64,000 nucleotides of DNA. Origin: an uncultured Bacteroidales bacterium (GTDB lineage Bacteria > Bacteroidota > Bacteroidia > Bacteroidales > WCHB1-69). The stretch is taken from assembly GCA_934699095.1 (NCBI GenBank), contig CAKUVI010000004.1, positions 124,001-188,000 of the forward strand, written 5' to 3'. Both the position numbers and the translations under genes were made by a program. Below, piece by piece: positions 51,708 to 60,900 of this stretch. How positions within the stretch are numbered: the first letter of the stretch is position 1; each line of letters begins with the position of its first letter. The notes under the pieces were generated by a model. It was not told where the DNA came from and ran no database searches. It saw only the letters and a list, made by a program, of their open reading frames with translations.

Positions 51708-53851
51708 TATTGAAGAATTGATTGTAACTTATTTAGATGTACGCTGTTAGACCCTTTTATCAACACCATGGCGTTGTTCAATGGATGACTCTTGAAGTAA
51801 TCATCGGCGTGCTCCACGTCTGGGAATGTGTTTTTACTGGTAACCTTTGCAAACTCTTTCCCAACGAAATATGTTTCAATGCCTGCTTCCTCTGTCATTT
51901 TCAAAATCTCGCGATGTGCGGTTTCGCTCAGTTCACCCAACTCCAACATATCGCCGAGAATGGCCACTTTGTGACTATGGTTAAGTTGAGACAGGTTGTG
52001 TATTGCAGCCGACATGCTTGTAAGATTGGCATTGTAATAGTCGGAAATGATAATGTTAGAGCCAATTCTGTTCACTTGCGACCTATGGTTAGAAGGTATA
52101 TATTCAGCCAGGGATTTTGAGATCAGGTTTTCTGGCACTTTGAAGAAAGAGCCAACGGCGGCGGCGGCCAGGAAATTCATGATGTTGTAGTTTCCTGTCA
52201 GGTTTGTCTTTATAGTTTCTTCGCCTATCTTGATTGTGAGGAACGGATCCATGTCAACGATGTTGTTTTCTGCGTTTTTGCCGTAGAAAATAACATTTTG
52301 GTAATCCAGATTTTCACGAAGGACAGAATCCGATTCATTTACAAAGAGGATGCCGTTGTTTTTGATTACGTGGCGATAAAGGGCTTTTTTTGTGTTGATA
52401 ATATTCTCTTTTGAGCCAAATCCTTCAATATGGGCAATGCCGATGTTGGTGATCAGGCCGTAGTTGGGTTCAGCGATTTTGCAGAGGTCGTCGATTTCAC
52501 CGGGATGGTTTGCACCCATCTCCACGATGGCGATTTCCGCATCTTTTTTAATCGAAAGCAGAGTCAGTGGCACTCCGATGTGGTTGTTGAGGTTGCCTTG
52601 TGTGCAATATGTCTTGTATTTTGCCGACAAAACTGTATTCACAAGCTCTTTGGTGGTTGTTTTACCGTTTGTTCCTGTGATGCCTATCACGGGAATGTTA
52701 AGTTGGCGGCGGTGGTAGTTGGCCAAGTCCTGAAGGGTCTTCAGTGTGTCGTCCACAATGATTGCCCTTTGATCGTCTGCCAATTCCCGGTTGTCGGTGA
52801 TTACAAAGGCAGCGCCCTTGTCAAGGACGTCTTTGGCGAATCTGTTTCCGTCGAAATTGGCGCCCTTAAGGCATACGAACATGCAGTTTTGCTCCAAATT
52901 GCGGCTGTCGGTGCAAATTTTTGAAGATTGCAGATATTTTTGATAGATGTCGGTTATCATTGGTTGTTCTTGTTTGTCGTTCTGACTGATTTCCTTGTAT
53001 TTGATATTCAGAAGATCTTGTTCAACGGCGATTTTATCGATAATTTTCTTGAGGATAAAGTCTAATTCCCCGCCTTCGGTATAGTTTGCCGGACCGATAT
53101 AGTCGGCGCGTTTTTGGCGGATGATGTTGATGCAGTTTTCTTTAGCTGTGATCGGTCGTTCTGGGGTGGGCACTGAGTCGGGGTTATAAACAGCGATGGT
53201 AGTGCCGCCATAAAGGTTGACCATTTTCATGGCGGGCACGTCAGTCTCACCGTCTCCGATGTAGATGAGGTTTGAGAACGGCACGGCGCGCATGTTCTCC
53301 GGCATCGCCTTGTTGATTGAGGTGTTGTCGTAGGAATTGTAGATGCCTTTGTTTATCCTGAACAGATATTGTGTTTTGTTTGTGTAGTTCACACCCAGGG
53401 CGGGCCAGCACGCAATCCCGTTGTCGTCGTATTGGAATCCGGAAGCGTAGATTGTTTTGAAATACTTCGCTATTGAGGTTCCCTTGATGATTTCACGCAG
53501 GCCGGAGGAGATGATGAAATGTTCAAGATGCAGGTTTTTGGATTCGGCGTATCTGTTTATTCTCTCGAAATAGGATTCCACGCCTTTGAACAGTGAAATC
53601 TTTTTGCCATATTCCATGAAAGTCTCCTCGCGGATGTCGAGGTTTTGTTCTTTGGCTTTCATCAGCATGAGGTGCATATAGGCCAGCACTTCGTCCATGT
53701 CGTGTTTTTTTGCCAATTCGTTAGCCTCTTTCCAGAAGGCTTTCTTTTCCATGTTGATGTCAGGTATGAAATTGTATTCCTGCATGTTGCCGGGCGCGAG
53801 CGTTCCATCGAAATCGTACGCGATGGCAATATTTCTGTTTTCTGTAATCAT
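51707..53851 (-). CDS. murF: HAD phosphatase-MurF fusion (D-Ala-D-Ala adding enzyme)
   Basis: 714 residues in one open frame. Residues 1 to about 270 form a HAD-family hydrolase: DFDGT (Asp13, Asp15), ISSGLRE, and IGDGETDVPAMKM (Asp200, Asp204). From Met298 (MITDIYQKYLQSS) a complete MurF follows: GITGTNGKTTTKE P-loop near 391-400, VEMGANHPGEID, LTGNYNIMNFLAA, ISDYYNANLTSM and LGDMLELGE. MurF adds D-Ala-D-Ala to UDP-MurNAc-tripeptide. The HAD partner is normally a separate gene in the relatives I know; its substrate is unknown. An internal start at 52960 could also give free MurF. Confidence 0.9.
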   Translation of the reverse strand: MITENRNIAIAYDFDGTLAPGNMQEYNFIPDINMEKKAFWKEANELAKKHDMDEVLAYMHLMLMKAKEQNLDIREETFMEYGKKISLFKGVESYFERINRYAESKNLHLEHFIISSGLREIIKGTSIAKYFKTIYASGFQYDDNGIACWPALGVNYTNKTQYLFRINKGIYNSYDNTSINKAMPENMRAVPFSNLIYIGDGETDVPAMKMVNLYGGTTIAVYNPDSVPTPERPITAKENCINIIRQKRADYIGPANYTEGGELDFILKKIIDKIAVEQDLLNIKYKEISQNDKQEQPMITDIYQKYLQSSKICTDSRNLEQNCMFVCLKGANFDGNRFAKDVLDKGAAFVITDNRELADDQRAIIVDDTLKTLQDLANYHRRQLNIPVIGITGTNGKTTTKELVNTVLSAKYKTYCTQGNLNNHIGVPLTLLSIKKDAEIAIVEMGANHPGEIDDLCKIAEPNYGLITNIGIAHIEGFGSKENIINTKKALYRHVIKNNGILFVNESDSVLRENLDYQNVIFYGKNAENNIVDMDPFLTIKIGEETIKTNLTGNYNIMNFLAAAAVGSFFKVPENLISKSLAEYIPSNHRSQVNRIGSNIIISDYYNANLTSMSAAIHNLSQLNHSHKVAILGDMLELGELSETAHREILKMTEEAGIETYFVGKEFAKVTSKNTFPDVEHADDYFKSHPLNNAMVLIKGSNSVHLNKLQSILQ

Positions 53852-53875
53852 TTTATAATCGATATATTGTAAAAA

Positions 53876-54376
53876 TTATTTAAGTACGGCCTTTGGGGTC
53901 CAATTTTGGAAGAACCGAAGAACCTTTTCTTTATTATAGCCGTTTCCTTCTTCGAGGAAGCTGGAGTCTTGAATATGTATAACATCCCCCTTTTCATTGA
54001 GAACCACAAAAACGGGGTAGCCGAAGCGGGCCGGGTTGCCGAGTCGTTTGAGCATTTTTTTGCTTTGTTCTATCTTGGTCTGGTCGGTCTGCCGTGGGTT
54101 GTAGTTGACGTGCAGGAACACGAAGTTGTCTTCAATCAGTTTATTGATAGTGCTGTCGTTAGACACGAAGTCGGCGAATTTGAGGCACCAGGGGCACCAG
54201 TTGCCGCCAACTTGGCAGATGACGAACTTACCTGATTTTTTTGCTTCTGCAAGACCGTTGTCAATCTGTTCGTTAGGGTTTATTTCCTCGTTATACACTT
54301 TTTTTATTGTTGTCTGTGCAGAGGCAACAGTTGATAGTGTTAACGACAGGGCGATGATGGCGAGCAATTTTTTCAT
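53876..54376 (-). CDS. Secreted thioredoxin-like protein
   Basis: 166 residues with a signal peptide (MKKLLAIIALSLTLSTVASA). The active site is CPWC in GGNWCPWCLKFADF, followed by FVFLHVNYNPRQT and a cis-Pro segment FGYPVFVVLNEKG. It belongs to the thioredoxin-7/DUF255-like secreted oxidoreductases, likely keeping periplasmic cysteines reduced or isomerising disulfides. It has its own promoter box at 54422-54429. Confidence 0.88.
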   Translation of the reverse strand: MKKLLAIIALSLTLSTVASAQTTIKKVYNEEINPNEQIDNGLAEAKKSGKFVICQVGGNWCPWCLKFADFVSNDSTINKLIEDNFVFLHVNYNPRQTDQTKIEQSKKMLKRLGNPARFGYPVFVVLNEKGDVIHIQDSSFLEEGNGYNKEKVLRFFQNWTPKAVLK

Positions 54377-54421
54377 AAGAGTGTCAATTTCTATTTAGTT
54401 GGGTTTTATAAAAAACATCCA

Positions 54422-54429
54422 CAAAAATA
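54422..54429 (-). promoter_or_regulatory. TATTTTTG -7 box for thioredoxin-like gene
   Basis: Minus-strand TATTTTTG, 46 bases upstream of the ATG. Confidence 0.5.
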
Positions 54430-54454
54430 CATTTTTAGCTGAAAAAAGCAAAAA

Positions 54455-54484
54455 AAATCTCCATTTTTTACGATGGAGATTTTT
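54455..54484 (-). terminator. Terminator of hpf
   Basis: AAATCTCCAT / ATGGAGATTT stem with an 8-base loop. On the minus strand it is followed by a T-run, 20 bases after the hpf stop. Confidence 0.8.
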
Positions 54485-54503
54485 GATGATTATGTATTGA
54501 GGA

Positions 54504-54833
54504 TTATCCTTCGAAAGAAAGTTCGCTGTTAGGGCGTTTGTTCTGTTCTTTTTCTTTCACTTTAAGAAGTTGTTTTTTCAGGGCGTCAACGGCCAAGTCG
54601 GTGGCTTCCTCGAAGCTCTTGGCGGTCTTGCCGGCGCGGGCGTCGTTACCCTTTATGTTCATTCTAATGTCCACCGTCTTATTCTCGGGAGAATCAGTAT
54701 TTTCCAATTTCAGAGACACCTCAGCACCGATGATGGAGTCGTGCACTCTGTTCAGTTTCTCAACTTTTTCGTTGATGAATTCTTCCAATTTCTGATCCGC
54801 TTTGAAGTGAACGGAATTGATTGTAACTTTCAT
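54504..54833 (-). CDS. hpf: Short hibernation-promoting factor / ribosome-associated inhibitor
   Basis: 109 residues, the short form. The S30AE fold shows MKVTINSVHFKADQKLEEFI, then VEKLNRVHDSIIGAEVSLKL, a central DIRMNIKGNDARAGKTAKSFEEATDLAVDAL and a lysine-rich tail (KQLLKVKEKEQNKR). It blocks the decoding centre of idle ribosomes. It follows xerC by 13 bases and ends the rpsU-xerC-hpf series. Confidence 0.93.
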   Translation of the reverse strand: MKVTINSVHFKADQKLEEFINEKVEKLNRVHDSIIGAEVSLKLENTDSPENKTVDIRMNIKGNDARAGKTAKSFEEATDLAVDALKKQLLKVKEKEQNKRPNSELSFEG

Positions 54834-54846
54834 AAAAACCTCCTTT

Positions 54847-55740
54847 TTATGCTCTTGGATGAGCTTGTTTGTAAATAGATTTTAGTTGTTCTACAGAGTT
54901 GTGCGTATAGACTTGGGTGGCAGCCAGACTGCTGTGACCTAAGATAGTCTTGATTGCGTTCAGGTCGGCACCGTTGTTCAGAAGGTGTGTGGCAAAGGTG
55001 TGCCTGATCACATGCGGACTTCGTTTGTCAATAGTTGTCACCATATCCAAGTATTTACGAACAATTCTATAGACTGCCTCAGGATAGAGTTTCTTTCCTT
55101 TAGCGGTCACAAAGATATAATAATTTTCTGATTCAACAGAAATATTTTTTTCATAGTTATCCAAATAGATTGTCAATAACTCATCGAGCCGGTTTCCGAA
55201 GGGAATAATTCTTTCTTTGCTTCTTTTTCCGAATATCCGTATCGTATTGTCTTGAAAATTAATGTCTTGTACTTTGATATTAATAAGTTCGGAGAGACGG
55301 ATTCCGGTATCATAGAACATTTCTATGATCATTTTGTCGCGTTGTCCTTCGAATGTGTCGGGAAAAAGTTCGTCGGAAAAAAGTCGCTCCATATCATTTT
55401 TGTCAACATATTGCGGTAATTTCTTTGGGGTTTTAGGAGCTATGACACCGATGGTCGGATTTTTTTGTAATTGTTTGATTTTCACCAAATAACGAAAATA
55501 TGCACGAAGGGTGCTTATTTTGCGGTTGACTGAGCGGGGTTGGATTTTTTCATCTTCGAGAAGTGAAATTATCCAGCTTCGGATGTCGTTAGTGGTGACA
55601 TCACCAACATTTTGAATGTTCAGTTTTCCGTTCAGAAATGTGAAAAACTGTACAAGATCCTCCTCGTAGGCGGTTATTGTGTGCTGCGAGGAGCGCTTTT
55701 CATATTTGAGATAGTCGATAAAATTGTCGAAATCAGTCAT
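54847..55740 (-). CDS. xerC: Tyrosine recombinase XerC/XerD
   Basis: 297 residues. N-terminal SAM-like core-binding domain (KYEKRSSQHTITAYEEDL) and catalytic domain with Arg in YDTGIRLSEL, Lys in the KRSKERIIPFG hairpin, HVIRHTFATHLLNNGADL (HxxR), GHSS and the nucleophile Tyr in AATQVYTH. It resolves chromosome dimers at dif. Its place between rpsU and hpf marks it as the housekeeping enzyme, not a mobile-element integrase. XerC against XerD cannot be decided here. Confidence 0.92.
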   Translation of the reverse strand: MTDFDNFIDYLKYEKRSSQHTITAYEEDLVQFFTFLNGKLNIQNVGDVTTNDIRSWIISLLEDEKIQPRSVNRKISTLRAYFRYLVKIKQLQKNPTIGVIAPKTPKKLPQYVDKNDMERLFSDELFPDTFEGQRDKMIIEMFYDTGIRLSELINIKVQDINFQDNTIRIFGKRSKERIIPFGNRLDELLTIYLDNYEKNISVESENYYIFVTAKGKKLYPEAVYRIVRKYLDMVTTIDKRSPHVIRHTFATHLLNNGADLNAIKTILGHSSLAATQVYTHNSVEQLKSIYKQAHPRA

Positions 55741-55759
55741 GTTTGGATTTATAAGGGCA

Positions 55760-55786
55760 AAAAAAAACAGGGAAACCCTGTTTTTT
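55760..55786 (-). terminator. Terminator between rpsU and xerC
   Basis: AAAACAGGG / CCCTGTTTT stem with a short loop. On the minus strand it runs into nine T, 21 bases after rpsU. xerC starts only 20 bases further, so this may act as partial attenuation. Confidence 0.8.
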
Positions 55787-55806
55787 GTGATGTTGCAAAA
55801 AGCCGA

Positions 55807-56001
55807 CTATTCGTTTTCAGCACTGCGAAGCTGCTGAACGTAGATAGCTTTGCGCAATTGCTCCCGGCGAATCACACTTTTCTTTGTGAATTCCTGTCTT
55901 GCACGGATCTCTTTCTTGATACCGATTTTGTCGAATTTCTTTTTCAATTTCTTGAGCGCTTTGTCGATGGATTCGCCCTCTTTAATGGGAACAATAATCA
56001 T
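55807..56001 (-). CDS. rpsU: 30S ribosomal protein S21
   Basis: 64 residues: MIIVPIKEGESIDKALKKLK then KEIRARQEFTKKSVIRREQL, highly basic, a standard S21. It helps base pairing of mRNA with 16S rRNA; in Bacteroidota S21 with S18 and S6 is linked to sequestration of the anti-Shine-Dalgarno. Promoter box at 56049-56056. Confidence 0.95.
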   Translation of the reverse strand: MIIVPIKEGESIDKALKKLKKKFDKIGIKKEIRARQEFTKKSVIRREQLRKAIYVQQLRSAENE

Positions 56002-56048
56002 AAAAAATACCTCTTTCTTTTAGTGTTATGTAAAAAAATTATCGGCGG

Positions 56049-56056
56049 CAAAGATA
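56049..56056 (-). promoter_or_regulatory. TATCTTTG -7 box for rpsU
   Basis: Minus-strand TATCTTTG, 48 bases upstream of rpsU, back to back with the PPIase promoter. Confidence 0.6.
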
Positions 56057-56138
56057 CACTTTTTTACAATACCATGATTATCAACTTTTTGATTTTTTTA
56101 TTATTGAGAATGGTTGGGTTATGGACAATAAAAAATTG

Positions 56139-56146
56139 TATTTTTG
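56139..56146 (+). promoter_or_regulatory. TATTTTTG -7 box for PPIase gene
   Basis: TATTTTTG, 24 bases upstream of ATG 56170. It excludes the much longer open frame that begins at 55612. Confidence 0.65.
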
Positions 56147-56169
56147 CGGTTTGTAAATTTGCGAAGAGT

Positions 56170-56901
56170 ATGAAAAGACAAATTGTGGCATATATACTTA
56201 TGGCAGTGGTTTTGATGACATCTTGCAACTCGCCCAAGAAGGTGAGAACCGAGAATGAAAAGTCTGACAGTGCCGGCACAGAGCAAAAAACTTCAGAAAA
56301 TAATAAAGGAATGACGAAAGTATTGATCAAGACATCGATGGGTGACATTACAATTGCGTTATATGATGACACTCCTCAACACAAGGAAAACTTTGAGAAA
56401 CTTGTAAAGGAAGGTTTTTACGATGGTGTCCTTTTTCATAGAATTATCAAGGGTTTTATGATTCAGGGCGGTGATCCGGATTCAAAAAAGGCGAAGCCGA
56501 ACCAGCGTCTCGGTTCGGGCGATGTAGGCTATACCATTCCCGCTGAGTTCAGAGCTAACCATTATCATAAACGCGGTGCTGTTGCCGCTGCCCGCATGGG
56601 CGACCAGGTGAATCCGCAAAAGGCCTCTTCCGGATGCCAGTTCTACATTGTCGATGGTACTGTTTATGACGACAACTACATGACAATGATTTCACAGCGT
56701 ACCGGAAAGACATTCACCCCGGAGCAGATCAGAACCTATACCACTGAGGGAGGAGCTCCTTTCCTCGACGGCGACTATACCGTATTCGGCGAGGTGGTCA
56801 GCGGTATGGAGGTGGTTGACAAAATAGCTGCTCAGCAGAAGGATGCTGCCGACAGACCTTTGGAAGATATTAAAATCATAAAAGCTACAATTGTAAAATA
56901 A
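56170..56901 (+). CDS. Lipoprotein cyclophilin-type peptidyl-prolyl isomerase
   Basis: 243 residues from ATG 56170. The signal ends in a lipobox (VVLMTSCNSPKK, Cys near 19). A disordered linker to about 46 precedes the cyclophilin domain: VLIKTSMGDITIALYDD, FHRIIKGFMIQGGDP, a catalytic Arg in FHRI, GSGCQFYIVDGT-type segment (SSGCQFYIVDG) and DYTVFGEVVSGMEVVDKIA. It assists protein folding in the periplasm or at the outer membrane. Own promoter; pheS follows 19 bases later. Confidence 0.93.
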   Translation: MKRQIVAYILMAVVLMTSCNSPKKVRTENEKSDSAGTEQKTSENNKGMTKVLIKTSMGDITIALYDDTPQHKENFEKLVKEGFYDGVLFHRIIKGFMIQGGDPDSKKAKPNQRLGSGDVGYTIPAEFRANHYHKRGAVAAARMGDQVNPQKASSGCQFYIVDGTVYDDNYMTMISQRTGKTFTPEQIRTYTTEGGAPFLDGDYTVFGEVVSGMEVVDKIAAQQKDAADRPLEDIKIIKATIVK

Positions 56902-56920
56902 CCATATACAATATTTATAT

Positions 56921-57946
56921 ATGAAGAGTATTGACGAAATCAGAGCGGAAATTGAGAAATATCAGATTGAAAATGCAGAATCTCTGGAGCAGTTCCGCCT
57001 TCAATTTTTAAGCAAAAAGAGCGAAATACAGGCTCTTTTCGGAGAAATCAAAAACATACAGCAGGAAAAGCGCAAGGAGTTCGGGCAGTTGGTGAATGAT
57101 TTGCGCGACCTGGCTCAATCGCAATACAACGAGTTCAAGGCAGCCATTGAGGCTAAATCGGGCGGAAACGAGACCGAGATTCCGGATATAACACGCCCTG
57201 CAGCCCGTCAGACTGTGGGATCTATGCACCCTATATCCATCATGATGAACGAGGTTAGACAGATTTTCGAGGAGATAGGCTTTTCGGCTGTTGAGGGTCC
57301 TGATATTGAAGACGACTGGCATGTTTTCACGGCGTTGAACTTTGCCGAGGAGCATCCCGCCCGCGATATGCAGGACACCTTCTTCATAAAGCTGCATCCT
57401 GATGTGTTGCTGCGCACGCATACATCCTCACTTCAGGTTCGTACAATGGAAAACCAGAAACCCCCGATCCGTGTGATTTGTCCAGGACGCGTGTTCAGAA
57501 ATGAGGCCATAACCTCCCGCGCACACTGCATATTCCATCAGATTGAAGGACTGTATGTGGCCGAAAATGTGTCCTTTGCTGACATGAAGCAGACATTGCT
57601 CTATTTTGCACAGCGCATGTTCGGCAATGATGTGAAAATCCGTCTGCGCCCTTCCTATTTCCCATTTACAGAACCGTCGGCCGAGATGGATATCTCGTGC
57701 AACATTTGTGGCGGTGCCGGATGTAACCTTTGCAAGCACACAGGGTGGGTTGAGATACTTGGCTGCGGCATGGTCGATCCCAACGTCCTCGACAATTGCG
57801 GTATAGACAGTTCAAAATACAGCGGGTTCGCATTCGGTCTCGGCATTGAACGCATGACAATGCTCAAATACAAGACCAACGACATCCGCCTATACTTCGA
57901 AAATGATGTCCGCTTCCTGCAACAATTCAAGGCTGCTACAAAATAA
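56921..57946 (+). CDS. pheS: Phenylalanyl-tRNA synthetase alpha subunit
   Basis: 341 residues. N-terminal coiled-coil tRNA-binding arm (LEQFRLQFLSKKSEIQALFG), HPISIMMNEVRQIFEEIGF, motif 2 region VRTMENQKPPIRVICPGRVFRNEAI with FHQIEGLYV, the Phe-binding FPFTEPSAEMD and motif 3 GFAFGLGIERMTML. pheT (beta subunit) is not adjacent, as often in Bacteroidota. Next is the DUF2723 gene after 36 bases. Confidence 0.97.
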   Translation: MKSIDEIRAEIEKYQIENAESLEQFRLQFLSKKSEIQALFGEIKNIQQEKRKEFGQLVNDLRDLAQSQYNEFKAAIEAKSGGNETEIPDITRPAARQTVGSMHPISIMMNEVRQIFEEIGFSAVEGPDIEDDWHVFTALNFAEEHPARDMQDTFFIKLHPDVLLRTHTSSLQVRTMENQKPPIRVICPGRVFRNEAITSRAHCIFHQIEGLYVAENVSFADMKQTLLYFAQRMFGNDVKIRLRPSYFPFTEPSAEMDISCNICGGAGCNLCKHTGWVEILGCGMVDPNVLDNCGIDSSKYSGFAFGLGIERMTMLKYKTNDIRLYFENDVRFLQQFKAATK

Positions 57947-57982
57947 ACTGAAAATATCAAGTTGTAAACATCAATAACTGTT

Positions 57983-60900
57983 ATGACAAAAAATCAAAAA
58001 AGGATTAACAACCTCATCGGCCTGATCATCGGTATAGTGGCTTCCGCCGTTTATATCATGACTGCCGAGCCCACTGTTTCATGGTGGGATTGTGGAGAGT
58101 ATATAGCCACAACATCAAAACTGCTTATCGGTCACCCGCCCGGAGCACCCACATTCCAGATAATTGGTCGCATTGCAACCCTTTTTGCGGGCGGTGACGT
58201 GACCAAGATGGCCTATTGCGTGAACTGCATGTCGGCAGTGTGCAGCGGTCTTACCATTATGCTGCTGTATTTCAGTATAGTGCGACTTGCCCGCAAACTC
58301 GTGGCAAAGTGGGGCGAACTCAATACACCGCGCTTCGTGGCTGTGCTCGGAGCAGCAATAGTTGGTGCCTTGACTTACACTTTCACAGACACTTTCTGGT
58401 TTTCTGCAGTTGAAGGCGAGGTTTATGCGATGTCATCCTTCTTTACCGCACTCGTATTTTGGTGCATACTTAAGTGGGATGAAGAGTATCAAAACCCGTT
58501 GGAGGGCGTGAATCCAAACCGGTGGATTGTGCTTATAGCCTATTTGATAGGTTTGTCGATAGGTGTTCACCTTCTGAACCTTCTGACCCTTCCGGCTATT
58601 GGCCTCATCATATACTATCGGTTGAATCCTAAGGCAACAGGAATGGGAGCAGTTCTCGCTTTTGCAATTATCTCATTCGGTTTCAGTATTTTATGTCCTC
58701 CGATTTGGATGATTCTGATATGGTTGTTCATCACAACACCTCTGATAGTGATGTGCGCCAAAAACGGGACATTGACGTCAAAAGCGGAGTGGGGCGTCTT
58801 CTTATCACTTATAATTTCAGTTGTGCTTCTCGCTTTCATACTTTGGGGCGTGGTTCCACAACTTGTGAATCTTGCAAGCAAGTTCGACCTCTTCTTCGTC
58901 AACTCTTTGGGAATGCCGTTCAACTCGGGCGTGTTGTTCCTGTTCTTGCTTGTGGCAGGTATCATAGCTCTTGGCGTTTGGTACGGCAAGACGAGAAACA
59001 AACCGGTGGTCACCATCAGTTCCTTCTCATTGCTGTTGCTCATCATAGGTTATTCCACTTTCTTGACACTTGTGATTCGTTCAAATGCCGATCCAACTAT
59101 TGACGAAAACAGTCCTGATAATGCCGTCACACTCTTGTCATACTTGAGACGTGAGCAATATGGATCAAACCCTTTGATCTATGGTCAAAGCTATAACACT
59201 CGCGTGATCGGTACAAAGGACGGCAGTCCGGTCTATTATCGTGATGAGAAGTCCAAAGAGTATAAAGTGGCAAATCCTCGCAAAGGTGACATGCCGGAAT
59301 ATGATCCAAAAGGATGTATGTTCTTCCCGCGTATGTGGTCTTCTGAAAAACAGTCACAATACATTGATTGGCTGAACAACCGTTATAATTCCAATAGCCA
59401 GTCTGACAAAGACAATCGACGTTCTCTTGCACGAGGCAATCTGCCGACATGGCAGCAAAACCTCAAGTTTTTCCACACATATCAGTTGGGATATATGTAT
59501 TGGCGTTACTTTATGTGGAACTTCTCGGGACGTCAGAATGACATTCAAGGGCATGGTGATTACCAGAACGGCAATTGGATTTCAGGAATCGGCGCCATAG
59601 ACAAGCCAATGGTCGGTGAGATGAAGAATCTTCCTGCAGCCATGGAACGCCCTGGCCATAACAAATACTATCTACTGCCTTTGCTTTTGGGTTTGGTTGG
59701 CCTGATTTTCCATACCAAGCAGGATCCGAGACACTCTTTCGTCGTGTTCATGCTTTTTGCAATGACCGGTTTGGCTATTGCTGTGTACCTTAACATGTAT
59801 GCATTCCAGCCGCGCGAGCGTGACTACGCATTCGCAGCATCCTTCTACGCGTTTGCAATGTGGGTTGGCTTTGGAGTGTTAGCCATTTACCGCCTATTCG
59901 AGAAGATGGAAAGCAAAGGTGTGCAGCTGACAGGCGCAGTGGCCACTACGCTGATTTGCGTGGCACTTGTGCCCTGTGTGATGGCGAAGGAGAACTGGGA
60001 TGATCACGACCGCTCAGACCGTTACACGGCATTGGCCATTGCCAAAAACTACCTCGACTCTTGTGAACCTAACGCTATTCTCTTCACTCTCGGCGACAAC
60101 GATACCTTCCCGCTTTGGTATGCCCAAGAGGTTGAAGGTTACCGCACCGACGTGCGTGTTTGCAACCTCATGCTCATGAGCGCAGGATGGTATGTTGACC
60201 AGATGAAACGCAAAGCCTACGAATCCGATCCGCTGCCTATCTCCTTGACCTGGAAACAGTATAAGGACGGTACCCGCGATGCATTGTACCTCGAACCCGG
60301 TAATAACCAGTTCCTCGACCTTGCTGCAGTCATGAATTATGTCAAGTCGGAAGAGTTTGACAACCAACGCTCTCTCATGCTCCTGAGTCAAAGCAAGGGC
60401 TACAGAAGCAACGGCCGCGCAATCCCCGCAAGCTTCTCATTGCCAGTTGATAAGGCTAAAGTCTTGGCTAACGGTACTGTGTCTCCTAAAGATGCTGACA
60501 AAGTGGTTGACAAGATAATGTGGAATATGAAAACCGATAATGTCAACTTCCTCTCCAAAGCCTATATCGTGATGATGGATATATTGGTAAACAACAATTG
60601 GGAACGCCCAATATACTTTGCTTCAACATCAGGATCAGAAGCTTATCTCGGACTTGAAGACTATTTCCAACTTGAAGGCTTCGCTTATCGTTTGGTTCCT
60701 ATCCGCAACAATAATCGCAATACCATCGGAGAAACCGGTTCTATCAATTCCGACCGACTCTACACCAACCTGATGGATGTTTTCAATGACCATAGCCGCG
60801 CCGACAAGGTGAATAACCACAATACTCCGAAACATGGACCTTATAAGTACCTGTGGGGTGGTCTCAATGATCCTACTGTTTATCAGAGTGAAGACAACTC

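Noticed and set aside
54847..55740. XerC as integrase of a mobile element
   Set aside because: Sits in a conserved housekeeping context (rpsU, hpf) with no attachment-site repeats or cargo.
55612..56169. Open frame extending the PPIase 186 codons upstream
   Set aside because: It overlaps xerC and rpsU antisense, and a TATTTTTG promoter box at 56139-56146 followed by a lipoprotein signal fixes the start at 56170.
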